64,000 bases of DNA from Enterobacter asburiae (GTDB lineage Bacteria > Pseudomonadota > Gammaproteobacteria > Enterobacterales > Enterobacteriaceae), in assembly GCF_024599655.1 (NCBI RefSeq), contig NZ_CP102247.1:3906001-3970000 (forward strand), read 5' to 3'. The position numbers were made by a program, and so were the translations under genes. The notes beneath the pieces are model-generated. The model searched no databases. It was not told the origin of the DNA and was given only the letters and a program-made list of their open reading frames with translations. This document shows, piece after piece, positions 7,707 to 16,213 of the stretch; within the stretch, counting starts at the first letter, position 1; every line of letters starts with the position of its first letter.

Positions 7707-9638
7707 ATGAACAGGATACTGGTTGGTATCATTTTTTCTCTTTTTATCACGACAGGATATATTGCATTTCTTGTTTACGATCGTCAGCAGGAATTGCAAA
7801 AACTGACTCAATACACTGAGTCCTGGTCCGTGGCACAACTGGTATCAGAGTATTACCGTTTTGAATCATGGCTTGGTCTGTACGCAACCGATACCGATGA
7901 CGTTACGATAGACCAGGTCCGCATGCGTCTCGAAATTATGCTCAGCCAGGGCGATTTAATGAAGGGTGGCGATTTAGGTCGCTATATTAACAGCGATAAA
8001 ACGCATCAGGAGCTCGCTTTACGCTTAGAGCAAATATTGACCTATCTGGACAGCCATCTTGAAAACATGAGCCACCCAGAGTTACAGGCATACCTGACAA
8101 ATATGCATGCTCTCGATGCACCGCTGAGCCAGCTCTCTGCGACAGCATTAACAAAAGATATTAACACGGTTAACGAATCCAACCATAAAATACAGATCCT
8201 TTACTATATTTATTCCGCACTTTCATTACTTCTGGTGATATTAAGCTTTATTCTTGGTTTCTTAATGATCTACCAGAATAAAAACATTCTCAAAGCGCAC
8301 ATGCAGGTTAAAAGCCTTGCTGACGAGCTTCAGATATCAAAAGAAAAGCTGCAAATTCAGAACTCGAAGCTGGAGTATGATGTTTATCATGACTCCCTCA
8401 CCGGCATGAAAAACCGTCTTTTCTTCTGGGACGATCTCAACAAAATTAATCTTCAGGCCGATAAAAACCACATCCCCGTCACGGTGATGTTATTTGATTT
8501 AGACCGCTTCAAAGAGGTCAACGATACCTATGGCCATGATGCCGGTGATTTACTGTTGAATCAGGTATCCAGACGACTCACCTCAATGAGCAGCGCCACA
8601 GATACGTTTTACCGTTTGGGCGGAGACGAGTTCGCCCTTCTGTCCAGTGGACTCACCGAAACAGCAGCCGTTTCGCGCGCCAAAGAAATCAGCGAACATA
8701 TCAGCCAGCCCTATACGATTAATAACCAGCTGATAAAAATCGCCACCTGTGTGGGTATCGTGTTATCTGATAATGAGCGGCGCTCAGACTATCTTTATAA
8801 ATTTGCCGATCTGGCGCTCTACGAAGCCAAAAAAGAGGGTTCACAGCAGATAAAAGTCTTCCGTCAGTGGATGCTGCAAAAGCTGCAGGAGAGCAGAACC
8901 CTGGAACATGATATGGCACTGGCGATCGATAACCATGAATTCGTTGTTTATTACCAGCCTATTGTCGATTCATTCAGCAATGAAATTTACGGCTATGAAG
9001 CGCTTATTCGCTGGTTACACCCGGTGAAGGGGATACTGTCACCTGATTACTTTATTTCTGTCGCTGAAAAAACGGGGATGATCAATCAGATCGGCAAAAA
9101 TGTGCTTGAGCTTGCCTGCCGGGAAGCGGTTTCCTGGGCCGTTCCGGCAAGGATCTCTGTGAACGTCTCACCCGTTCAGCTGGGCACGAAATCATTTACG
9201 ACGATGGTACAGTCCATCCTGAAGGAGACAGGACTTCCACCCAGCCGACTTGAATTAGAGGTTACGGAGTCTTCGCTCTTCAGTGACAGCAATACGCCGC
9301 TCACTATCCTCAAAAAGCTCAGAACGCTGGGTGTAAAAATCTCTATCGATGATTTCGGAACGGGTTATTCGTCGCTCTCACGGCTGAGTGAACTGAATTT
9401 TGATAAAATTAAAATCGATAAATCCTTTGTTAACCCGATATCCACGCAGGATGATGCCCTCAATATCGTTAAATTGATAACCGGCATGGCGAAGAGCCTC
9501 AATATGCGGGTCATTGCGGAAGGTGTTGAAACCGAAGCGCAGCTTGAACGTCTTCAGGCGCTTGGCTGCGATCTCGTGCAGGGATACCTGTTCGGAAAAC
9601 CACAGGCTGAGATTGACAGGAAGATTAGATACGGTTGA
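7707..9638 (+). CDS. GGDEF-EAL c-di-GMP turnover protein
   Basis: A 643-residue membrane protein. TM1 is at about 4-23, a periplasmic helical domain at 24-163 and TM2 at about 165-188. A short coiled coil leads to GGDEF (starting DSLTGMKNRLFF; GGDEF at 305-309) and EAL (EALIRW at 430-435, DDFGTGYSSL at 547-556, VIAEGVET near 600). Both active sites look intact, so it could make or degrade c-di-GMP. The RxxD inhibition site is missing (SATD). The gene follows the periplasmic molybdopterin-fold protein by 17 bp with its own AGGAG site, which suggests that the small protein signals through the periplasmic domain. Net activity cannot be predicted. Confidence 0.92.
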   Translation: MNRILVGIIFSLFITTGYIAFLVYDRQQELQKLTQYTESWSVAQLVSEYYRFESWLGLYATDTDDVTIDQVRMRLEIMLSQGDLMKGGDLGRYINSDKTHQELALRLEQILTYLDSHLENMSHPELQAYLTNMHALDAPLSQLSATALTKDINTVNESNHKIQILYYIYSALSLLLVILSFILGFLMIYQNKNILKAHMQVKSLADELQISKEKLQIQNSKLEYDVYHDSLTGMKNRLFFWDDLNKINLQADKNHIPVTVMLFDLDRFKEVNDTYGHDAGDLLLNQVSRRLTSMSSATDTFYRLGGDEFALLSSGLTETAAVSRAKEISEHISQPYTINNQLIKIATCVGIVLSDNERRSDYLYKFADLALYEAKKEGSQQIKVFRQWMLQKLQESRTLEHDMALAIDNHEFVVYYQPIVDSFSNEIYGYEALIRWLHPVKGILSPDYFISVAEKTGMINQIGKNVLELACREAVSWAVPARISVNVSPVQLGTKSFTTMVQSILKETGLPPSRLELEVTESSLFSDSNTPLTILKKLRTLGVKISIDDFGTGYSSLSRLSELNFDKIKIDKSFVNPISTQDDALNIVKLITGMAKSLNMRVIAEGVETEAQLERLQALGCDLVQGYLFGKPQAEIDRKIRYG

Positions 9639-9700
9639 AATGGTTGCGCGGCTTTTGCTGGCCCAAAACCCTTTAGGCGATTGATAATCAAGGTTAAACA

Positions 9701-10378
9701 ATGAAAAAAACAGTCCCGGACTACACGCCTGTTGATTTATCTCGTTGGGCCAGGAAGGAGCATTTTGAGGTATTCCAGTCATTTGCCGAGTGTACAATTA
9801 ACCAAACGGTTTTGATCGACATTACCGCGCTGCGAAAACATATCAAAGAGGTCGGATGGAAGTTTTACCCGACGATTATTTTCCTCCTCTCTAAAATCAT
9901 GAACCGGCATCCGGAATTCCGTATGGCCATGAAGGACAATGAGCTTGTCATATGGAATGAAATCCATCCAAGCTATACCATTTTCCATCCTGAAACCGAG
10001 ACGTTTTCGTCATTGTGGAGCCACTACGATGGCAATATTCAGCACTTCCAGAATACGTATGCGGAAGATACGGCCCGCTATGGTAATAGCCTTTCTTACT
10101 GGCCTAAGGAAGAGTCCCGGGAAAATGTCTTTTTCGTGTCGTCTATTCCGTGGGTTACGTTTACGAACTTTACGATGAACATTGCGCATATGAAGAACTT
10201 CTTTTCGCCTATGTTCACGTTTGGAAAATACTACGAGCAGGATGGAAAAGTGCTGCTGCCGCTCGCGGTGCAGGTGCATCACTCGGTGTGCGATGGTTTC
10301 CATGTGGCAAGGATGTTTAATGAGTTGCAGGAGATGTGTGATGGTTTGCCGCAGCTGTCGGAGGAACTTAATGGTTAA
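9701..10378 (+). CDS. Chloramphenicol O-acetyltransferase, type A family
   Basis: A 225-residue cytoplasmic trimeric acetyltransferase of the CatA family, which transfers acetyl from acetyl-CoA to the 3-hydroxyl of chloramphenicol. The catalytic block is present (HHSVCDGFHVARM, with the catalytic His at position 194) along with SSIPWVTFTNF, which carries the conserved Ser, and FSPMFTFGKYY. Length is close to the usual 213-219 residues, with a short C-terminal extension. It diverges from the common plasmid CATs (HHAVCDGFH), so it may be a chromosomal homologue of unknown potency. No transposon surrounds it. It is monocistronic and shares a bidirectional terminator with hsdR. Confidence 0.9.
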   Translation: MKKTVPDYTPVDLSRWARKEHFEVFQSFAECTINQTVLIDITALRKHIKEVGWKFYPTIIFLLSKIMNRHPEFRMAMKDNELVIWNEIHPSYTIFHPETETFSSLWSHYDGNIQHFQNTYAEDTARYGNSLSYWPKEESRENVFFVSSIPWVTFTNFTMNIAHMKNFFSPMFTFGKYYEQDGKVLLPLAVQVHHSVCDGFHVARMFNELQEMCDGLPQLSEELNG

Positions 10379-10461
10379 TACGCCAGGAATGGTGAAAACT
10401 TCCTTTTATAGGGAGTGAGTAGTGAATTACTCACTTTGATGTGGTGGACAGGTAAAAATAT

Positions 10462-10487
10462 AAAAGACCGGCTGTTGCCGGTCTTTT
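10462..10487. terminator. Bidirectional terminator between cat and hsdR
   Basis: AAAAGACCGGC, loop TGTT, GCCGGTCTTTT: a perfect hairpin with A and T flanks serving both the rightward acetyltransferase gene and the leftward hsd operon. Confidence 0.88.
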
Positions 10488-10546
10488 ATTAGGTATGTCG
10501 TTTGGAACAATTTCACGCTTCAGGTTTAACGGAGGGAGATACATCG

Positions 10547-13500
10547 CTATGACGTCCAACTGTTCGACACCACTTCCGCCTGCTTCAAAATGAGCTCCAC
10601 AGCGCCCGCGGTTTTATCCGGCGGATATTTGTATTTACGCAGCGTCTGGCGCACCAGAATACGCAGCCGCGCACGCACGCTTTCACGTACCTGCCAGTCT
10701 ACGGTGGTGGATTTACGCAGTTGCCGCGTCACCTCAATAGCCAGCTTTCTGAGCGTTTCATCGCCCAGTTCACGCACCGCACTTTCGTTTTCCGCCAGCG
10801 CATCGTAGAAGGCGATTTCATCCGGGTTTAGGCCAAGCGCATCATCGCGTGCCATCGCTTCCTGGAACGCTTTCGCCATCTGGATCAGCTCTTCAATCAC
10901 CTGTGCGGTTTCAATCGCCCGATTATTGTATTTGAGCAGCACGGCTTTTAGGCGGTCGGAGTATTTCTTCTGCTGCACCACGTTATTACCTGAACGTGCA
11001 TGAATGCCGTCATTCAGAAGTTTTTCCAGCAATTCCACTGCCAGATTACGCTGCGGCATCTCCCGCACTTCCTCCAGGAATTCATCAGACAGCAAACCGA
11101 TATTGGGTTTATCTAACCCGGCCAGGGCAAAAACATCCTCAACACCTGTAGCGACAACCGCGTTATCCAGGATCTTGCTCAAGAGTGAGTTTTTCTCTGA
11201 CTGGCTAAATTTTGCCTTCGGATCAAGTTTGATAAGCCCCACTCTGACCGCCGAAAGGAACGCGAACTCCTCCTGTAAGGCTTCGGCTTCATCAAGGGTG
11301 TTACAGAGCGACCAGGCTTTACTCATCGCCAGTGAAACGTCGAGGTAGCGTTTTTTACCGTCATCCAGACCCAGAATGTAGTTCACTGCATCGCGTAAAA
11401 ACGCTAATGGATCACGTGAAAAGCCTTCGTAGCTAAAGCCGGGTTTTCCTGCTGACGGCGCAAACATCCCATGAATGACGTCGATTTTTTCCAACAGAAT
11501 GGCAAAGGCTTCGCGGGCATCCACCGTGGTCTGCCCTTTCCCTTTCGAATCCGTGTAGGTTTTTAGCGCCTGCTTCAGTTCGTTGGCAATACCGATGTAA
11601 TCCACCACCAGCCCGCCAGGCTTATCGCGGAACACGCGGTTAACGCGCGCAATGGCCTGCATCAGGTTGTGACCGCGCATCGGCTTGTCGATATACATGG
11701 TGTGGCAGCACGGTGCATCAAACCCGGTCAGCCACATATCACGAACAATCACCAGCTTCAGCGGATCGTTCAAATCCTTAAAGCGAGCTTCAAGACGCTT
11801 TTTGGTCTGCTTGTTATAGATGTGCGGCTGGAGATGATCTTTATCAGATGCCGAGCCGGTCATGATGACTTTGATCGCGCCTTGTTCAACATCCGTGCTG
11901 TGCCAGTCCGGACGGATCTCTGTGATGGCGTTGTAGAGCTTCACGCAGATATCACGGCTCATAGCGACAATCATCGCTTTACCGTTCATGGCCGCATTAC
12001 GCGTTTCAAAGTGCTGAACCAGATCGGCAGCAACCTGTTTGATGCGAGGCTCTGAACCTACCAGCTTTTCCAGACGGCTCCAGTCACCTTTAGTTTTCTC
12101 CTGCTGGCCCGTCTCTTCATCTTCCACCAGCTCATCCACCTGGTCAGAGAGCGTTTCCAGCTCCTCATGGTTCAGGTCGAGTTTTGCCAGACGGGATTCG
12201 TAATAAATCGGTACCGTCGCGCCGTCATCGACCGCATCCTGAATGTCGTAGATAGAGACGTAATCACCGAACACGGCACGGGTATCTTTATCTTCAGACG
12301 CAATCGGCGTGCCGGTAAAGCCCATAAACGAAGCGTTCGGCAGCGCGTCGCGCATGTGTTTGGCGTAACCGTATTTGTAGGCCCCGGTTTCGCGGTCCAG
12401 CGTGGCGCTCAGGCCATACTGGCTGCGGTGCGCTTCATCGGAAATCACCACGATATTGCTGCGCAGGTTGAGGGCCGGATGGCTCTGCTCGTTGTCCATC
12501 GGCGCAAACTTTTGCACGGTGGTAAAGATAATTCCGCCGGCTTCACGGGCATTGAGCAGCTCGCGCAGCTCATCGCGATCGTTAGCCTGTAAAGGCGTTT
12601 GCTTCAGCAGATCCTGTGCCTGGCAGAAGGTTGCGTAGAGCTGCCCGTCCAGATCGTTGCGGTCGGTCAACACTACAATGGTCGGGTTATTCATCTCCAC
12701 CTGTTGCAGCAGCTTTCCGGCGTAGCAGCACATAGAGATACTTTTGCCGGAGCCCTGAGTATGCCACACCACACCTGCTTTTTTACTGCCGGGGGTAATA
12801 TTACTGCGCAGCGGCAGATGTTTGCCGGTAGACGCCACAATCGTGGCCGCAACCGCTTCACGCACCGCGTGGAACTGGTGATAGGCGGCAATCTTCTTGA
12901 TCAGTCGTTTGCCGTCAGACTCAAACAGAACAAAGTAGCGAATGTAATCGAGCAGAAGCGCACGGTTAAAGAAGCCCTTCACGACGGTTTGTAACTGCCA
13001 GTCAAACTGTGGCTTATCGTCTTCGTTAGCGACGGTTTTCCACGGCAGAAAGCGCTCCTCATCGGCAGTCAGCGAGCCGATACGGGCATTTTGCCCATCG
13101 CTCACCACCAGCGCTTCGTTGCAGATAAACAGGTCGCTGAGTTCGTTTTTATAGGTCTGCAGCTGGTTAAACGCAGCCCAGATATCGGCATTGGCATCAA
13201 TCGGACTTTTCAGCTCAATCACCGCCACCGGCAGGCCGTTGATATAGCCAATGATATCCGGACGACGAACCTGTTTTATCCCCTGAATAGCCACCTGATT
13301 CACGACCATAAAGCGGTTATTGCCGGGATGGTTAAAATCCATCAGCAGCGCTTTATCGTGAACCGTCTTGTCATCACGTTTGTACTCAACGGGCACACCG
13401 TCGAGCAACAGGTGGTGGAATGCTTTGTTACTGACGACCAGATCCGGACTTTGGGCATGGGCGATACGCAGTATCACCTCTTCCAGCACGGAAACAGGGA

Positions 13501-13678
13501 GATGGGGGTTGATGGTTTGCAGTTGCTCCAGCATCACCGGCCGCAGAAACACATCATGAAATGAAGCACGCAGCGGATTGTCGCCATCCGGTGCGATATC
13601 TGGCCCGTGCAGCACTTCCCAGTCCTGTTCAGCAAACCATTTCAGGCATTGCTGCTCTAAATCGTCTTCGCTCAGCAT
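10547..13678 (-). CDS. hsdR: Type I restriction enzyme, endonuclease/translocase subunit HsdR
   Basis: A 1043-residue motor and nuclease subunit. The N-terminal PD-(D/E)XK nuclease core is visible as D141 and E155-L-K157 (IINGLP-AVIELKSP context). The translocase follows with Walker A HTQGSGKS (about 306-313) and the DEAH box (414-417), then helicase motifs GFTGTPI and a C-terminal helical part that docks on HsdM2S. It is the last gene of the leftward operon. Its ATG overlaps the stop of the DUF4268 gene by one base (TAATG), implying coupled translation. All catalytic motifs are intact, so restriction should be active. Confidence 0.96.
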   Translation of the reverse strand: MLSEDDLEQQCLKWFAEQDWEVLHGPDIAPDGDNPLRASFHDVFLRPVMLEQLQTINPHLPVSVLEEVILRIAHAQSPDLVVSNKAFHHLLLDGVPVEYKRDDKTVHDKALLMDFNHPGNNRFMVVNQVAIQGIKQVRRPDIIGYINGLPVAVIELKSPIDANADIWAAFNQLQTYKNELSDLFICNEALVVSDGQNARIGSLTADEERFLPWKTVANEDDKPQFDWQLQTVVKGFFNRALLLDYIRYFVLFESDGKRLIKKIAAYHQFHAVREAVAATIVASTGKHLPLRSNITPGSKKAGVVWHTQGSGKSISMCCYAGKLLQQVEMNNPTIVVLTDRNDLDGQLYATFCQAQDLLKQTPLQANDRDELRELLNAREAGGIIFTTVQKFAPMDNEQSHPALNLRSNIVVISDEAHRSQYGLSATLDRETGAYKYGYAKHMRDALPNASFMGFTGTPIASEDKDTRAVFGDYVSIYDIQDAVDDGATVPIYYESRLAKLDLNHEELETLSDQVDELVEDEETGQQEKTKGDWSRLEKLVGSEPRIKQVAADLVQHFETRNAAMNGKAMIVAMSRDICVKLYNAITEIRPDWHSTDVEQGAIKVIMTGSASDKDHLQPHIYNKQTKKRLEARFKDLNDPLKLVIVRDMWLTGFDAPCCHTMYIDKPMRGHNLMQAIARVNRVFRDKPGGLVVDYIGIANELKQALKTYTDSKGKGQTTVDAREAFAILLEKIDVIHGMFAPSAGKPGFSYEGFSRDPLAFLRDAVNYILGLDDGKKRYLDVSLAMSKAWSLCNTLDEAEALQEEFAFLSAVRVGLIKLDPKAKFSQSEKNSLLSKILDNAVVATGVEDVFALAGLDKPNIGLLSDEFLEEVREMPQRNLAVELLEKLLNDGIHARSGNNVVQQKKYSDRLKAVLLKYNNRAIETAQVIEELIQMAKAFQEAMARDDALGLNPDEIAFYDALAENESAVRELGDETLRKLAIEVTRQLRKSTTVDWQVRESVRARLRILVRQTLRKYKYPPDKTAGAVELILKQAEVVSNSWTS

Positions 13679-14853
13679 TACTCTTCCTCTCCCTCGGTGA
13701 TCATACCGGTCTGTTTCAGCTCAATCGCCAGTTCCAGCAGGCTCGGGCGGATCGCTTTTTCCAGACGGTTCATGCTATCCATCATCCAGTCGATAATGGC
13801 AGGCCAGACCTCTTTATTGCCGCCGTCAAACGCCTTTGAACAGACGATCTGGCAGCTTTTTCGCTCTGGCAGCAATCGCCAGTCGAGCGGCTCGCCAAAC
13901 AGTGATTCAATGTGCGTTTTGCGTTCCTGAAGGCGTTCAAATAACCAGGTGTTTTCCAGCGCATCCCCGCGCGAAATATTGAGCTGCACGCGAGCGTCTT
14001 TCTGGGAAAAGATCAGCTCAAACGGCACGCCGCTGACCCCTGATCCGGCGGCCAGCCAGTGATCCGTTGAGGGTGCGCGGTTATTAAACAGTGAGCAGGG
14101 GCTGGTGCGGAATTTTTCCAGCGCCATCGTCCAGAACTCGCGGCGCAGATAGTGACGCTGCTGCAGTTCACTACTGCTGGAGGTGGACATCTCTTCCGCC
14201 TCTTTTTGCGCCATGCCGATCATGTACGACTCCGCTTCAGGGGTTGGGATCACCTGGCGGATATCGACAAACACGTCTTCACCAAAACGGTAGGGGGTCA
14301 CTTTGAAGCACTGGGCGCGGATACCAAACTGCATCAGCCACAGTGCGGTATTGGTGACCTCTTTGCGGAAATTGGCCGCAACCATGATGACGCGCTGGGT
14401 GCCTTTGCGGTTGAGCACCCCTTCTTTCAGGCTTTCCCAGCCCATAAATTCGGCGATGACGTCTGCCGCCTGGCGGTTCTCGTTGGGATCGTACTGATCC
14501 AGATAGAGCTGGAAGATCTCCACCACACTCTCCTGACGCAGGTTGGCGCAGTAACCGGCATATTTTAGGGCCTGCCACACCACGTCACGCCCGGAGTCAT
14601 CGAGCTTGTTTTCGATGATGACCAGATTGCCTTTTTTATCGAGCGCAAGCAGATCGAGGCGCTCTTTGGTGTCGTCAAAACCGGCAAACTCTTTCTGGAT
14701 AATCAGCAGCTCATCGTCGTTGTCGCGGGTCAGCGCCTGGGGATTTTTTGCCAACCATTCCTGCAGGTGATAGCGCTCGGTAAAACCGAGGATGCTGAAA
14801 GATACTTCTTGCAGGGAGTGCAGGCTGTTGGTCGGCTTATCGACTTTATACAT
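13678..14853 (-). CDS. PD-(D/E)XK nuclease domain plus DUF4268 protein in the hsd operon
   Basis: 391 residues. The N-terminal third looks like a NucS/RecB-type nuclease: RLDLLALD (D67), then LVIIENK (E81, K83) and a helix with Q94 and LKYAGYC. This is the D-ExK-Q layout of the PD-(D/E)XK superfamily. The C-terminal half (about 230-391, LRREFWTMALEKF..., NISRGD...) is the DUF4268 type. It lies between hsdS (8-nt overlap) and hsdR (1-nt overlap), so it is made together with the R-M subunits. Family function is not established; an accessory restriction nuclease or a modifier of the complex is inferred. A standard hsd operon lacks this gene. Confidence 0.82.
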   Translation of the reverse strand: MYKVDKPTNSLHSLQEVSFSILGFTERYHLQEWLAKNPQALTRDNDDELLIIQKEFAGFDDTKERLDLLALDKKGNLVIIENKLDDSGRDVVWQALKYAGYCANLRQESVVEIFQLYLDQYDPNENRQAADVIAEFMGWESLKEGVLNRKGTQRVIMVAANFRKEVTNTALWLMQFGIRAQCFKVTPYRFGEDVFVDIRQVIPTPEAESYMIGMAQKEAEEMSTSSSSELQQRHYLRREFWTMALEKFRTSPCSLFNNRAPSTDHWLAAGSGVSGVPFELIFSQKDARVQLNISRGDALENTWLFERLQERKTHIESLFGEPLDWRLLPERKSCQIVCSKAFDGGNKEVWPAIIDWMMDSMNRLEKAIRPSLLELAIELKQTGMITEGEEE

Positions 14854-16213
14854 TTTCCGCCTCGCTTACCGCCCGCTCGGCTTCCGGCAGGGTGATTTCG
14901 CCGGAGAGGAGTTTGGGAAGGAGGGTATCTCGGAGCGACTCTAAGTACATATTTTGATTTAAATGAACGCCAATCTGCCCGTAGGTGCTGTTTAGAATTT
15001 CCTCTAACCTTTTCCATAGCGCCATTGTAGGAACAACGATGCCCAATCTCATTAAGTCTTTAGGATAAACATGAGGCTGGGCTGCACCTTGCTGCATATG
15101 TGTAATTTCTTCTTGCTTGATTTTGAGAAAAGTATAAAAACAATAAACAAAGTGTGTTTGGGTTTTATTTATATATGAACAGTCTGAAGCCCAAATATCG
15201 CAATGATATAAATTGACAAAACCAGCATTAGCTCCTGAAGCACTTATCGTTATTACAGGCCCAGTAACATTACACTTGCTATGGTAGTAAGCAGGAGCCA
15301 AACCGCCAGCAACGACAGGAACATCACCCTCTTCGATGGTTTTTTTAGTTATATTCTTTCCTTTCTTGGGTTCAAGTATTGAGCCCAAACTTGCTGACAT
15401 CCACCCTTCAGGAACCGCTCCCAACTCACTCTCAAGCATCGCAGACGGAAACAGCTCTGCCGTGGCTTTTAACTCGGCATATTGTTCAGGTTGTTCACGC
15501 TCAAAAATCGCCAGCGCATCGGCATCTTTCCCGGAAATCGCCGTCATAGCGGCAAGCGTCGCGTCTTCCTGCGAACCGCCCGCTTCCAGCACCGCGATTT
15601 TGGCTTTTACCGGTTCAAAATCGACAAACCAGCTTTTGAACAGGGCTTGCGCCATTTGTTCGAGGGTTTGGTTCATTTGATTATTTTGAACAATTTTATC
15701 GTCAAGAACACCTAGTGCTTGGGCAATTTTTTTCTGCGTAACTAAGTCAGGAATAGGAAAATGAATTCGTTCCAATGTTTGTAAGTTAATGTTATCTTGA
15801 ACACTACCATTGGCCTGAACTTTAATTTTAGCTTTAAGCAATCGAAACATGTACTCTATGAAATAAACATCACATTTTGTTTTATCTGCAATAAAGCCAA
15901 TAACGCTGTCAGGAAAACATGCAGAAAATTGTAACACACCTGTTTCTGCAATATTAGCTGCAATAGTAATACACATAGTATCAACTGGCCACAAACGGCT
16001 TTGTTTTAACCCTTCGTTACTATAGGTTTGATTAAACGAATTTATTCTTCCGTTAGAGGCTTTCACGTCTCCTGTTTGAATAAATGGATATTTTCCTCCA
16101 TATAAAAAATCTGCGTCCCGAGGTCTGTGTTTAGATTTACCTCTGTTAACTTCACCCAAGTCACTAAGCTTTACTAATTGCCATCCTTTAGGGACCGAAA
16201 TATCAAAACTCAT
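14846..16213 (-). CDS. hsdS: Type I restriction-modification specificity subunit HsdS
   Basis: A 455-residue DNA-recognition subunit made of two target-recognition domains (about 1-175 and 265-405), each followed by a conserved helix. The central helix is clear in LDDKIVQNNQMNQTLEQMAQ and FKSWFVDFEPVKAK, which match the HsdS spacer consensus. TRD coding regions (about 14940-15420 and 15700-16190) are AT-rich relative to the neighbours, as usual for these exchangeable segments. Start: ATG 16213, overlapping the 3' end of hsdM by 11 nt; the frame stays open upstream into hsdM. The recognised sequence cannot be read from the DNA. Confidence 0.93.
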   Translation of the reverse strand: MSFDISVPKGWQLVKLSDLGEVNRGKSKHRPRDADFLYGGKYPFIQTGDVKASNGRINSFNQTYSNEGLKQSRLWPVDTMCITIAANIAETGVLQFSACFPDSVIGFIADKTKCDVYFIEYMFRLLKAKIKVQANGSVQDNINLQTLERIHFPIPDLVTQKKIAQALGVLDDKIVQNNQMNQTLEQMAQALFKSWFVDFEPVKAKIAVLEAGGSQEDATLAAMTAISGKDADALAIFEREQPEQYAELKATAELFPSAMLESELGAVPEGWMSASLGSILEPKKGKNITKKTIEEGDVPVVAGGLAPAYYHSKCNVTGPVITISASGANAGFVNLYHCDIWASDCSYINKTQTHFVYCFYTFLKIKQEEITHMQQGAAQPHVYPKDLMRLGIVVPTMALWKRLEEILNSTYGQIGVHLNQNMYLESLRDTLLPKLLSGEITLPEAERAVSEAENV

